A stretch of DNA of 64,000 bases from Flavobacteriaceae bacterium MAR_2009_75 (GCA_002813285.1 PHTZ01000001.1:1735501-1799500); one strand, 5' to 3'. Numbered from the stretch's first letter, positions 1-9,026 are shown. The notes: generated by a model not told the origin, from the letters alone. Numbers and translations: made by a program.

Positions 1-1
1 G

Positions 2-55
2 GACACCAACGGGCAATGGAGCGAAAAGGTTACCGGGAATATTATCAGGGTTTGA
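2..55 (+). CDS. C-terminal tail of an upstream gene (partial)
   Basis: An open frame enters the window at base 2 and ends at TGA 53-55. The 17 visible residues contain a WSE motif and end in IIRV, which resembles the last beta strand of secreted Bacteroidota enzymes or adhesins. Too little is present to name the product. A competing frame is open from base 1 to TAG at 58-60, so even the frame is uncertain. Confidence 0.3.
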   Translation, partial: DTNGQWSEKVTGNIIRV

Positions 56-74
56 TATAGAGCGATAAAGCAAT

Positions 75-560
75 TTAGTTCTTGGAGTAGGTAATTGTAA
101 CGATGACATCCTCATCGCCTAGATTATCGTCGGTTTCAACAACAAGCTCTGTTTGGCTCATTTCGATGATGCGCATTTCATTTCGCACATCAAAGCGGAT
201 AGTGCTGTTATTTATCAATTCGTAACGGTCCTCTTCTATATTTGTAAATTGGCCGTCTTCTTCGCAAGCCAAACCATTATCATTGATACTATAGTCGCCT
301 TTTTCATTTTCTCCCCTTTCCGTAAAAAAAGTGAGATTGTCTTTAATGCATTGGCGAATTTCCTGAGTATTGAAAAGATCTATATTGACGGTTCCATCTC
401 CATTAATATCAACAGCTTTGTCGGTCATAATCGATACATATTTCCATTGTCCCAATATAGCTTGATCCCTATCGGATGCCGAAACACTATCATCATCCTT
501 GTTACAAGATGATAGTAAGGAAATAAACAAAACAAGAATAGTCAGGTAAGTACCTTTCAT
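75..560 (-). CDS. small lipoprotein, lipocalin-like
   Basis: The preferred start is the ATG at 558-560. It gives a 161-residue protein that opens with a short hydrophobic signal and the lipobox LSSC, followed by an Asp-rich tether (NKDDD), the usual sign of a Bacteroidota lipoprotein. The mature part has the ILGQWKY motif near its start and regularly spaced beta-strand-like segments, as in the lipocalin-like (DUF4923/DUF5004-type) lipoproteins of this phylum. A longer reading from 608 would put 16 non-signal residues ahead of the signal peptide and is less likely. It stands alone, convergent with the gene that enters at base 2. The function is unknown. The Cys pair (QCIKDN and ACEED) may form a disulfide in the periplasm. 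Nothing links it to the polysaccharide locus. Confidence 0.7.
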   Translation of the reverse strand: MKGTYLTILVLFISLLSSCNKDDDSVSASDRDQAILGQWKYVSIMTDKAVDINGDGTVNIDLFNTQEIRQCIKDNLTFFTERGENEKGDYSINDNGLACEEDGQFTNIEEDRYELINNSTIRFDVRNEMRIIEMSQTELVVETDDNLGDEDVIVTITYSKN

Positions 561-646
561 GAAAACAGTATATATGGCTACATAAAGATAACGTTTTGAA
601 AAGACCAATCGTATATCTCAGTAGGTGTGCGGCTGCAAGATAAAGG

Positions 647-675
647 CAAACAGGCGATTTTTCCTCGCCTGTTTG
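647..675. terminator. 11-bp perfect hairpin, possible bidirectional terminator
   Basis: CAAACAGGCGA (647-657) pairs perfectly with TCGCCTGTTTG (665-675) around a 7-base loop containing five Ts. It lies upstream of the start of the lipoprotein at 75-560, so it may instead end an ancestral transcript or belong to the structured element that follows. There is no clear U-tract. Confidence 0.45.
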
Positions 676-723
676 TGTTTATGCGCGGTTCGGAGGATGT
701 TAGAAAACATGAAGCGGAAAGAC

Positions 724-797
724 CCCGAGTTCGGACCAGCGAAGCGTGTCCGCTCGGGAAGTTTTGTAGTGGAAGGTTTTTTAACTTCCGCAGGAAT
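724..797. repeat. compound inverted repeats, possible dispersed element
   Basis: CCCGAG (724-729) pairs with CTCGGG (753-758), and inside it CGGAC (732-736) pairs with GTCCG (748-752) around an 11-base loop. Directly after it, GGAAGTT and AACTTCC (about 757-797) form a second stem. The block is clearly more GC-rich than its surroundings. Only one copy occurs in this window. Dispersal elsewhere in the genome is an inference from its compact, structured, non-coding look. Confidence 0.4.
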
Positions 798-1127
798 GAA
801 AATGACATACCTTTTAAATCTAAAAATTAAGACTTTAAAATTGGATATCAAACTCGGATAATGTAACAATTACAAGCTTTGAAATTACGCAAAATAATGG
901 TTCGAATCGTGGCAGAGTTGGAACCCAAAACCATATTAGTTTAAAAATCAGATTATTACAATATGTTTTCTAAATTAGGACACGTCTAAGGACATGTCTG
1001 TCAGCGTTTTGACGCCTTCGTTAAATAAAGATAGTAAAACGATTCATATTTATTTTTTACCGTTAAGAATCTATTAGTTCAGAACTAATCAAAAGTTGAT
1101 TTTATTTAAATCACTCTTTATAACACT

Positions 1128-1560
1128 TCAGTCTAATGCCGCAAAATATTTTCCATTAGGCACATACTTATAATCCTCTACTAAAACTGCCTTTTTCAAA
1201 GGTGGGAAAATTCTTTTTGCCCTTTGTATAATTTTTTCATCTAGAAACATGATGTCTTTTTCAGCAGCGAAAATTGTGATGGGTGTTCTTATACTTTTCC
1301 AGAATTTTGAAACATAATTGGTAGCGGCGAAAATCCATGGTGAAGTATTAGATTGTGGTTGAGATAAAGGCTAATGCAAAATCATCGTATTTGGAAAAAA
1401 GGACATCCATTACCTTTTTAATATATGCCTGATTATCTGATTTGATAAATTTTTTCAATGGAATTAATATTTTACATAAGTTAAGAATGGGCTTACCATT
1501 AACTAAATAAACCGATGCAATTAAGAATACATGTTTTTTAGGTGTATCATTTAATTCCAA
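1128..1560 (-). pseudogene. alpha/beta hydrolase remnant
   Basis: Two adjacent minus-strand frames read as one protein if a single frameshift near 1345-1350 is allowed. The first fragment (1348-1560) has a helical cap-like segment ending in FALAF. The second (1128 to about 1347) has FAAEKDIMF, in which the Asp is the expected acid of the catalytic triad, then a run resembling the last strand and helix of serine alpha/beta hydrolases. The N-terminal half with the nucleophile elbow (GxSxG) is missing. The piece is therefore a truncated and frameshifted remnant unrelated to the neighbouring sugar genes. A sequencing error could explain the frameshift but not the missing N-terminus. Confidence 0.55.
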
Positions 1561-2474
1561 GGCTCATACTAATTGATATACCAAAAAAAAACTAAGGTCA
1601 CGTCATTTTAGCTTCAGTTTGATGATGATTTCTACTAGCCATTTTCCAAAATCTAGAGATTTCTTAACTTTACTATTCTCAGTACTTTTGTTTGGTTGTG
1701 CCAAAATATCCACTACAAAATATTTTGACGCTTAATTGGAAAAGAACTGTAAAATTTGAGCTCACCAACATCATTTTCCGTGTCAGAACTGACAGAGGGG
1801 GCTACTTATTCCGCTGGGAATTGACAATCACATGTGCAAAGATTTTCTCCTTGTTTTCGTTCATACATCTGGTAGTATCTTTACACTACTTTAAAGTTCT
1901 TGAAACGCAGTATGATTCTCCATTATACCTTTACCATTTACAATAAATATGATATTTTATTTCGGGTAATGCTTTTGCTCAAATCTTAAGAATACACATC
2001 ATTTTTAAATGACCTCGAAACAGGTGGCCCCACATCTATCATAACTATTCAGATAAAGACTAAAAATTCCAAAAACGGATGCCAACCCACCCATCCATAG
2101 AAACAATATGGTTTACTTCTGAAGATTAAAGTCAGGTATGTGCAGGATACTATTATGAGACTTAATGATTAATATTGAGCTAAATAACACTATTTAATTA
2201 CTTGGGGTATAAGAAATCCGGATTATGGATATAGGAGTCAACTTTCAATTGCCTATGTTTTTTTAAGCATTCAAGTGCAATTGAAAATTCTTAGACCAAA
2301 AGATTACTCTGAAAGCCAGTTTCGTGGTTTTTTTAAAGTAAGGATTTCCTATTAAGTTTGAATTACCAAACCACTCCCGGTTTTTGCTTTCATCGACCAG
2401 ACTAAAAGAATATTACATGTTGAACTACCTTAACGAAATAAGATTCTGATAAGGCAATTAAAAACCAAATAACT
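1561..2474. other. 900-bp AT-rich intergenic region upstream of rhaT
   Basis: No coding sequence is supported. Frames such as 1692-1946 lack a recognisable fold and have unlikely composition. The one notable feature is the conserved 16-bp site at 2133-2148, which points towards rhaT. The long spacer before rhaT (about 325 bp after the site) may hold a long leader or further decayed DNA. Confidence 0.5.
2133..2148 (+). promoter_or_regulatory. PUL box 1, upstream of rhaT operon
   Basis: CAGGTA-TGTG-CAGGAT: two half-sites 10 bp apart, pointing towards rhaT. It shares the exact CAGGAT half with most other boxes in this window. Its distance to the rhaT ATG (326 bp) is larger than for the other boxes, so its link to this operon is less certain. 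Confidence 0.5.
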
Positions 2475-3512
2475 ATGTCGTTCTCTATTGGTGTCATACT
2501 TGTTACATTAGGAGGAATACTTGAAGGATTGTTTTCTATTCCAGTGACTAAGGTGAAATCTTGGCAGTTTGAGAATATATGGGGGATTGGTTCTCTTTTT
2601 GCGCTCCTTTTGCTGCCTTGGCCTTTAGCCTATTTATATGTTGAAGACCTATCCAAATTATATTCCTCAATCCCCAGCACAGTTTTAATAGGGGTTATTT
2701 TAAGTGGTGTTGCATGGGGAATCGGCGGAATATACTGGGGAAGGGCTATAGCTGCAATGGGCATGGCTCTGGGAGTTTCTATTCTAATGGGGCTCATCAA
2801 TTTTTTTGGATCAATTGTACCATTGTCCGTCTTTGAGCCTTCGCAACTCGCAACCAAGGGAGGTTATGTTCTAATTAGCGCAGTCACAATTATGATTCTC
2901 GGGGTAGTCATCATGTCGATGTCGGCTAAGCAAAAAGAGACTGCCCTAATATCCAAAGACAAAAGCACAAATACATCTCATGTTAAAGGGACCTTTAAGT
3001 CAGGGATCCTTTTTTGTATTATATCCGGTACCCTTTCTGCCGGTGTCAACTTTGCCTTTATTTTTGGTGCACCCATCACCGATGAGGCCATAATGATGCA
3101 AGTACCCGGATATGCAACGAGTTTTGCACTATGGAGTTTGGTTTTTACAGCCAACTTTTTCATTAATACCATCTATGGTTTTTATATGATGGTTAAAAAA
3201 GGAACACTCAAGAATTTGAAAAAAGGAAGCCTTACCATAGAATGGCTTGGAGCCCTTTTTATGGGATTGGCTTGGCCAGGTGGAATAATCATTTATGGAA
3301 TAGGCGCAAACGCAATGGGGGATTATGGTGCTTATGCAGGCTTTCCCATGATGATACTTGCTTCAATTTTAACGGGGAATTTAGCAGGAGCTTTAGGAGG
3401 TGAATGGAAAAACTCAGGGTTAAAACCTCGCCGCATAATGCTTTATGGTGTTTTGACCCTATGCGTCGCTTTCATCCTATTAGGCTATTCCACTTATGTT
3501 ATGAACGACTAG
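2475..3512 (+). CDS. rhaT: L-rhamnose-proton symporter, RhaT family
   Basis: A 345-residue hydrophobic protein with about ten predicted membrane segments, almost the same length as Escherichia coli RhaT (344). The start GVILVTLGGILEG with FSIPVTKVKSW is typical of the RhaT branch of the drug/metabolite transporter superfamily. A second family signature lies around GVAWGIGGIYWGRAIAAMG, followed by a membrane segment with a Gly-Ser motif. The family imports L-rhamnose (and sometimes related 6-deoxysugars) with protons across the inner membrane. It is the first gene of a tight plus-strand operon: the next start codon lies 9 bp after its stop. With three GH78 rhamnosidases in the window, L-rhamnose is the natural substrate. 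L-fucose or L-lyxose cannot be excluded from sequence alone. Confidence 0.85.
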   Translation: MSFSIGVILVTLGGILEGLFSIPVTKVKSWQFENIWGIGSLFALLLLPWPLAYLYVEDLSKLYSSIPSTVLIGVILSGVAWGIGGIYWGRAIAAMGMALGVSILMGLINFFGSIVPLSVFEPSQLATKGGYVLISAVTIMILGVVIMSMSAKQKETALISKDKSTNTSHVKGTFKSGILFCIISGTLSAGVNFAFIFGAPITDEAIMMQVPGYATSFALWSLVFTANFFINTIYGFYMMVKKGTLKNLKKGSLTIEWLGALFMGLAWPGGIIIYGIGANAMGDYGAYAGFPMMILASILTGNLAGALGGEWKNSGLKPRRIMLYGVLTLCVAFILLGYSTYVMND

Positions 3513-3521
3513 TTGTTTTGT

Positions 3522-4373
3522 ATGGAAAATTTATCAGTTGTTGATGCACATATTCACCTTTGGGATTTACAAAAGCTGAACTATCCATGGTTAGTGAATT
3601 TCCCTAAGATAAATCGAAACTTTTCCTTGTCTGATTATTATAAGGCATCAAGTGGAGTTCATGTTGAAAAAATGGTTTTTGTACAAGCTGAGTGCAAGCC
3701 CTCACAATTTATGGATGAGATAAAATGGGTGCAGGCACTTGCCAATGAAGACAAAAAACTATCCGGAATTGTTCCCTGGGCCCCACTCCACAACGGAAGT
3801 GTTGTGGCAAAGACGTTGGAAGCATTTAAAAAAGATAAACGAATAAAAGGGGTTAGACAGTTAATCGAACCAAAAAAAGACATCAATTTTTGTATTCATC
3901 CCAAATTTGTGGAAGCTGTACAACTTTTGGCGAATTACGGTCTTCATTTTGAACTTACCATTGGCCCAGAACATTTCCCTGCTGTGCTAAAGCTTGTTGA
4001 AAAGTGTCCGGATACACGATTTATTCTAGACCATATTGGCAATCCCAACATCTTGGAAAAACAGATGGAACCCTGGAAAAGCCATCTTATGAACTTTGCC
4101 AATTCCGGACCTCATTATTGTAAATTTTCAAATCTAGTATGCAATGCCGATTTGGAAAATTGGGACATCGAAGACCTAAGGCCCTATGCAGAAGTCGTAA
4201 TGGATGCTTTTGGTCCCGAACGGCTTATTTGGGGAAGCGATTGGCCGCATGCCCTTCGTGCTTCGTCTTGGTCAAAATGGTTCAAAACGGCAACTGCCCT
4301 AACCAAAGGGCTCTCCCAAGAAGATTGTTTAGCCATTTTTAAAAATAATGCTATTCATTTTTATAATTTATAA
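3522..4373 (+). CDS. amidohydrolase-2 family lactonase (rhamnono-/fucono-lactonase type)
   Basis: The ATG at 3522 is preferred over the upstream TTG at 3513 because it opens directly into the first beta strand. The protein (283 residues) is a COG3618-type metal-dependent hydrolase: an HxH motif (DAHIHLWD) at residues 9-16, a later histidine in LDHIGNP, and the WGSDWPH motif carrying the catalytic Asp. No signal peptide is present, so it is cytosolic. This family includes L-fuconolactonase and L-rhamnono-1,4-lactonase, which open the aldonolactone made by an NAD-dependent sugar dehydrogenase. Its position between RhaT and an SDR dehydrogenase supports such a role in a non-phosphorylating deoxysugar pathway. 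The exact lactone is inferred. Confidence 0.8.
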   Translation: MENLSVVDAHIHLWDLQKLNYPWLVNFPKINRNFSLSDYYKASSGVHVEKMVFVQAECKPSQFMDEIKWVQALANEDKKLSGIVPWAPLHNGSVVAKTLEAFKKDKRIKGVRQLIEPKKDINFCIHPKFVEAVQLLANYGLHFELTIGPEHFPAVLKLVEKCPDTRFILDHIGNPNILEKQMEPWKSHLMNFANSGPHYCKFSNLVCNADLENWDIEDLRPYAEVVMDAFGPERLIWGSDWPHALRASSWSKWFKTATALTKGLSQEDCLAIFKNNAIHFYNL

Positions 4374-4384
4374 TCCTCTGAGAA

Positions 4385-5230
4385 ATGGAGAACACAGCCA
4401 ATACAGATAAACATAGTTTTTATTCAAATCGGTTTAAAGATAAGGTAGCTATCATCACAGGCGGAGCATCTGGACTTGGACGTGCAATTACAGAAGAGTT
4501 TTGTAAGGAAGGTGGCAAAGCCTTATTTACAGACATAGATGCTGCCGGCAAGAACGTACAGGAAGAAAATCAAAAAAGGGGATATCAGACAACTTTCCTG
4601 AAAGGTGATATGGGAGATGAAAAATTCTGCAAGGAAGCTGTACTTGAAACCTTTAAAAGATACGGAAACATAAGTTATTTGGTCAATAACGCCTTTTCGT
4701 TTACCGCCACAGGAATAAATGCAAAAACCGAAGATTGGATGCGCAGTTTTACAGTTGGTCCCTTGGCCTATGCCCGCATGGCCAAAGCGGTACATCCATT
4801 TATGCAAAAGTCCGGTGGTGGGGCAATTGTAAACATCTCCAGTATTTCTGCCCATATCGCACAAAAGAATAGATGGACCTATAATACATCAAAGGGAGCG
4901 GTGAACCAACTTACGAAATGCCAAGCATTGGATTTGGCAAATGATAATATTCGAGTGAACAGTGTAGACCCTGGTTGGATATGGACTCAAGAAACCGATA
5001 AAGCAGCCGACTTAGATGGGGGTGGGCGTAAAAAATGGGACCCCATCTGGGGACGATTTCATATGCTAAAACGAATGGGATTGGCCATTGAAGTGGCAAG
5101 ACCCGTTCTCTTCTTATTAAGCAAAGATGCCTCTTTTATAACTGGTACCAATATAATCGTAGATGGAGGATACCTTTCTATGGGGCCAGAAGGTCTTGGC
5201 GAACATACGATTAATGCCGGCTCTCAGTGA
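4385..5230 (+). CDS. short-chain dehydrogenase/reductase, probable deoxysugar or ketodeoxy-acid dehydrogenase
   Basis: A classical SDR of 281 residues. The nucleotide-binding TGGASGLG motif is at residues 25-32, NNA follows in the middle, the catalytic Ser is in NISSIS and Tyr166/Lys170 sit in YNTSK. The acidic residue at the end of strand 2 (FTDID) suggests NAD rather than NADP. A 15-20 residue extension precedes the Rossmann fold. The gene starts 11 bp after the lactonase gene. In oxidative rhamnose and fucose pathways SDR enzymes act at two steps: the first sugar C1 oxidation, and oxidation of the 2-keto-3-deoxy acid. The sequence does not decide which. The dehydratase that would lie between these steps is not in this window. 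Confidence 0.8.
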   Translation: MENTANTDKHSFYSNRFKDKVAIITGGASGLGRAITEEFCKEGGKALFTDIDAAGKNVQEENQKRGYQTTFLKGDMGDEKFCKEAVLETFKRYGNISYLVNNAFSFTATGINAKTEDWMRSFTVGPLAYARMAKAVHPFMQKSGGGAIVNISSISAHIAQKNRWTYNTSKGAVNQLTKCQALDLANDNIRVNSVDPGWIWTQETDKAADLDGGGRKKWDPIWGRFHMLKRMGLAIEVARPVLFLLSKDASFITGTNIIVDGGYLSMGPEGLGEHTINAGSQ

Positions 5231-5251
5231 ATACATATTTGAACAAATAGC

Positions 5252-6643
5252 ATGAAAGATAGATTTATAGAAGAAATCACAAATAAAATTGGTACTGAAA
5301 AAATACTTGTTGGGTCAGAATTAAAGGATAGATTCTGTCACATTTGGGAAATGGAAAAACCTTTAATAGCCAAAGCGGTCTTCTTTCCAACCACTACAAA
5401 AGATGTATCCGATATCCTATCTATTTGCCACAAATACCATCAGCCCGCGGTAGTTCATGGTGGTCTAACCAATCTGGTAGGTAGTACGGAGGTATCAAAA
5501 GACGAGGTAGTGATTGCCATGGAGCGAATGAACCAAATTGAAGAATTAGATCCGTCAAGTAGAACCATTAGCGTTCAAGCTGGAGTAATCTTGGAAAATA
5601 TCCACTTTGCAGTTGAAAAGGAAAACTTACTCTTTCCAATGACTTTTGGAGCAAAAGGGTCTGCGCAAATTGGAGGTGTAATCTCAACGAATGCGGGTGG
5701 ACTTCGGGTTTTTAAGTACGGAATGACGAGAAATTTGATTTTGGGCCTTGAAGCAGTCCTGGCAGATGGCACTATCATTTCTTCCATGAAAAAAATCATC
5801 AAGGACAACTCAGGATATGATCTTAAACATTTGTTCATCGGCTCGGAAGGTACTTTAGGTATCGTAACTAAGGCAGTTTTAAGGTTGCAAGAAAAACCCA
5901 GATGCAGAAATAGTGCCTTTGTGGGCATTAACGACTATGGGAATGTAGTTGCTTTTTTAAAATTTATGGATATGGAGCTTGGTGGAATTCTAAGTGGTTA
6001 TGAGCTTTTATGGGAAGTTAATTTTAAGGAAATGACCTCATCCAGCACAAACATTCCCAAGCCCTTGCCCTATGGCTATACATATTATGTTCTTTTGGAA
6101 ACTTTAGGGAGCGACCATTCCAAAGATTATCAGCTATTGGAAGAACTCTTGGAAGAAGCACTATCCCGAGAATTGATTGATGATGCCACATTAGCCCAAT
6201 CAGCACAACATCTTGACTTTTTTTGGAGAATACGCGAAGATGTAGATGTTCTCGTTGACAAATGCAACCATTTACAGAATTTTGATGTAAGCCTTCCCCT
6301 TAAGGAAATCGGAAATTACGTGGACGAGGTATTTTGTGCATTTGAAAATCTGCCCGAAGTAGAAACTTACTTTGCACATGGGCATGTCGCCGATGGCAAT
6401 ATTCATTTTCTTATTGGAAAATCTAATGGAACTACTGATTTAACCCAAAAGGCTAATCAAATTGTATATGGTCCTTTAAAACATCTTGGTGGTTCCGTTT
6501 CAGCTGAACATGGCATAGGAGTACACAAAAAAGAGTATTTGCAACTGAGTAGGTCTAATGAAGAAATTGAATTGATGCGCTTATTGAAAGTTTCTCTAGA
6601 TCCAAGAGGAATATTGAACTGCGGGAAAATTATTGATACTTAA
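5252..6643 (+). CDS. FAD-linked 2-hydroxyacid dehydrogenase, GlcD family
   Basis: A 463-residue PCMH-type flavoprotein. The FAD-binding half has the P-loop-like segment VVHGGLTNLVG, the GxISTNAGG motif and the GSEGTLGIVT motif. The C-terminal half carries HGHVADGNIH (metal/substrate site) and the closing segment SAEHGIGVHKKEYL with NCGKII. There is no signal peptide. Relatives oxidise glycolate, D-lactate, D-2-hydroxyglutarate and similar acids and pass electrons to quinones or an electron-transfer protein. As the last gene of the rhaT operon (22 bp after the SDR gene), it could oxidise lactate or another hydroxyacid released when the deoxysugar acid is cleaved. Known non-phosphorylating rhamnose/fucose routes give L-lactate, while this family usually prefers D-acids, so the substrate is open. 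Confidence 0.8.
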   Translation: MKDRFIEEITNKIGTEKILVGSELKDRFCHIWEMEKPLIAKAVFFPTTTKDVSDILSICHKYHQPAVVHGGLTNLVGSTEVSKDEVVIAMERMNQIEELDPSSRTISVQAGVILENIHFAVEKENLLFPMTFGAKGSAQIGGVISTNAGGLRVFKYGMTRNLILGLEAVLADGTIISSMKKIIKDNSGYDLKHLFIGSEGTLGIVTKAVLRLQEKPRCRNSAFVGINDYGNVVAFLKFMDMELGGILSGYELLWEVNFKEMTSSSTNIPKPLPYGYTYYVLLETLGSDHSKDYQLLEELLEEALSRELIDDATLAQSAQHLDFFWRIREDVDVLVDKCNHLQNFDVSLPLKEIGNYVDEVFCAFENLPEVETYFAHGHVADGNIHFLIGKSNGTTDLTQKANQIVYGPLKHLGGSVSAEHGIGVHKKEYLQLSRSNEEIELMRLLKVSLDPRGILNCGKIIDT

Positions 6644-6653
6644 AGCCCAATTA

Positions 6654-6686
6654 AAGTAGATTATAGGTCTACTTACTCACTTTTTA
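6654..6686 (+). terminator. weak terminator after the rhaT operon
   Basis: AAGTAGA (6654-6660) pairs with TCTACTT (6668-6674), followed by ACTCAC and a run of five Ts (6681-6685). The stem is AT-rich and the T-run is offset, so termination may be partial and the regulator gene may be read through. Confidence 0.4.
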
Positions 6687-6802
6687 CGGATAAAACCGTT
6701 TTAAAGAATAAACAGATAGTCGGTATCCCGTACTATACAATCAGACTATATTTTTTAGTATGTCTCTTCATTGAATACTATAACTTCAAAAAATTAAAAT
6801 TC

Positions 6803-7840
6803 ATGCTCAACCATATAAAGATAAATCATACATCTCGTAAGCCAAAATACCAGCAGATAGTTGACAGTATAGTTGAAAACATAGCTTCAGATAATTTTAA
6901 AATTGATGAAAGGCTTCCTTCAATAAATAAATTGAGTGAGGAATTTAACTTATCTAGGGATACTGTGGAAAAAGCTTATAATCTTTTGAAGGAACAAAAA
7001 GTTATTGTATCCTTCAAAGGAAAGGGAAATTTTGTTAACCGGACTTCTCTAATTGCAAAGACCAATATCCTTTTTTTAATAAATAAGCTGAGTAACTATA
7101 AAATGACGGTTTACAATTCATTTGTAGCACATGCTGGCGTCAAGGCTTATGTTGACCTACAGATTTACCATTGTGACGAAGGTCTTTTCCTAAATCTATT
7201 AAATAAAAACATTGGGTCCTACGACTATTATATAGTTATGCCCCATTTTAAAACTGACAGCCTGAACCATATAAGTACAACCCCAGATGTTGAAAAAGCG
7301 TTATCCCAAATATCCAAAGACAGATTAGTACTCCTTGATAATAAAGGGCCTTCTGAAGATCTTTTTTTGCAAATTTACCAAGACTTTGAAGAAGATATCT
7401 ATACCGCTCTGAATGAGGGCATTGATAAAATATTAGCATACAACAAATTGGTATTGGTCTATCCGGAAAAATCAGTATATCCGTATCCAAAACGAATTTT
7501 ACACGGCTTTAGAAAGTTTTGTGTCCAACATCATCTCGATTATGAAATTTACGATGAGATATACGATGAAATGATATTGAAAAAGGGTGACGCCTTTATT
7601 GTTATTGAAGAAAACGATTTGGTCAACCTTCTGAAAATAATGCGTGAAAAGGACTTTGTTTTAGGTAAAGAAATTGGTATAATATCCTATAACGAAACAC
7701 CGCTAAAGGAATTATTGGGAATCACCGTAATATCGACCAATTTTATTAAAATGGGGCAACATGCGGCAGAAAGGATTCTAAATAAAAAAGGAGGGAATTT
7801 TAAAAATGAATTCAACTTCATAGATAGAAATTCCATATAA
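6803..7840 (+). CDS. GntR-family regulator with periplasmic-binding-protein-like sensor domain
   Basis: Residues about 12-80 form a winged helix of the GntR type (PKYQQIVDSI at the first helix, SEEFNLSRDTVEKAY as the recognition helix, GKGNFV as the wing). The remainder, about 260 residues, resembles the LacI-type sugar-binding fold, an architecture common in Bacteroidota regulators of sugar operons. Such proteins usually bind a free sugar or phosphorylated sugar and control nearby catabolic genes. It follows the rhaT operon on the same strand with a 159-bp gap, so control of that operon by rhamnose or a derivative is likely. It is the only recognisable transcription factor in the window. Whether it binds the 16-bp boxes found across the locus is not known. 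GntR sites are usually palindromic and these boxes are mainly direct repeats. Confidence 0.8.
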   Translation: MLNHIKINHTSRKPKYQQIVDSIVENIASDNFKIDERLPSINKLSEEFNLSRDTVEKAYNLLKEQKVIVSFKGKGNFVNRTSLIAKTNILFLINKLSNYKMTVYNSFVAHAGVKAYVDLQIYHCDEGLFLNLLNKNIGSYDYYIVMPHFKTDSLNHISTTPDVEKALSQISKDRLVLLDNKGPSEDLFLQIYQDFEEDIYTALNEGIDKILAYNKLVLVYPEKSVYPYPKRILHGFRKFCVQHHLDYEIYDEIYDEMILKKGDAFIVIEENDLVNLLKIMREKDFVLGKEIGIISYNETPLKELLGITVISTNFIKMGQHAAERILNKKGGNFKNEFNFIDRNSI

Positions 7841-7843
7841 CTC

Positions 7844-9026
7844 CTAATCTTTCAAAAATTTCGCCCTTAAGTGTTTAATCTCATTTTCTTTAATTGGATT
7901 GACAACGCCAAGTGCTTTACTGTCAATGTTAGACTTTGCACTGAATTCTTCCATTCCAAGCGGAAAAACCTTCCAAGAGACTTGATCTGTAACAAGAAGG
8001 GAATTGTTTTGAAAAACCCCTATTGGTGTATGCTTGCCCAGAACCTTAACGGCATCACCCCCTCTTTTCAATGGGTCGCCATAAGGAAGCAAGGATATGT
8101 CTTTCAAGAGAACATAGGATTCTGGAATGTTCGTAGTATCCATTGTTGAATATATAATGGCAAACGCCATTGAGTTGGGTGATTGTGTATAAATTATACA
8201 GTTATTTTTGTAGATTTCCTAGTGCAGCGGTGTTGCCCTGCTGGGTTCTTTTTGTTCTTCTTTTGTTTCCACATATATGAACACCAAATCTTCAGGAGCT
8301 ATTCCCCTTCTGTTGGAAATTGCAGGATTAATTAAAAATTCAGTTCCGTTCAACCTACATGAAACAGTACTGAATGAACTGACCATAAATCATTGCCTGC
8401 ATCCCGCGGTATAATTTTTGCCCTTTCATGGCGAAGAAGTAGCTCCTCTTCTGAGGTATTGTGTTCAGATATGTTATCCAAGTTATTCTGTAAAGATTCA
8501 AAGGCATTAAGTTGCCTAGCGCTAAGCGCTTTAATAACATCCAACATTCAGGAACGAATCAATGTTTCGGCACAAAATTCTAAAATCTCAAACTGCATAA
8601 ATGCTTCCGAAAGAGTTTTACCCCCAATAACTGCGCTATGGTTTTCCATGATGACCGAATTGAAACCTTTTGAAATTCATCCGCCTTACTCTGGCCCATG
8701 GCTTCACTACCTGGCAACCGGTAAGGTGCAAAACCTACTGAACCACAAAGTTGTTTTGCTTGCGGATTGATTATAGTATCTGGAATTTGACCTACTATGC
8801 TAGAAGCAACACCTGCAGGAGGATGCGCATGCATAATTGCCTTAATGGCAGGTCTTCTATAGTAAATCACCGCGTGAAATGGAAACTTACATGAAGGTTT
8901 GTGTCTACCTTCATAATTGCCATTAGTATTTACATTAACGATGTCCTTTCTGGATAGTGAACCTATCCAAATAACATTATCTTCTCCTGTGATGGGAATA
9001 TTGCCACCTAATGCGGTGGTCAGTCT
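7844..9026 (-). pseudogene. decayed two-domain class II aldolase-like gene
   Basis: Several minus-strand frames join into one class II aldolase/adducin-like protein broken by at least four frameshifts or stops. From the 5' end: LTTALGGNI (about 9000-9020), a MHAHPPAGVAS zinc-ligand motif with the following LPGSE segment (8580-8870), then a second domain with RGIAPEDLV (about 8270-8330) and ESYVLLKDI...LPYGDPL to the C-terminus (7844-8170). The two-copy layout matches long class II aldolase-like proteins. Relatives cleave L-rhamnulose- or L-fuculose-1-phosphate, or remain uncharacterised. The pseudogene ends only 4 bp from the convergent regulator gene. Loss of a phosphorylating-pathway aldolase beside an intact oxidative operon is suggestive. 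Confidence 0.7.

Larger units (their letters stand above)
561..1127. other. intergenic stretch with structured element
   Basis: No gene can be supported here. Several short frames on both strands (for example 625-861) overlap each other and avoid stops only because the DNA is GC-richer and strongly palindromic between 640 and 810. The right half is AT-rich and featureless. Confidence 0.5.

Noticed and set aside
625-861. Short overlapping ORFs on both strands
   Set aside because: They coincide with inverted repeats, have Arg/Lys-rich unlikely composition and no recognisable start context or homology.
1692-1946. 84-codon plus-strand ORF
   Set aside because: No recognisable fold, isolated in AT-rich DNA with many stops nearby.
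6725-6740. Possible PUL box upstream of the GntR gene
   Set aside because: The sequence (ATCCCG-TACT-ATACAA) resembles box 7 but would point away from the regulator, and no minus-strand gene lies there. Both half-sites are imperfect.
8393-8770. 125-codon plus-strand ORF
   Set aside because: It is the opposite strand of the decayed aldolase gene, whose motifs are clear on the minus strand.
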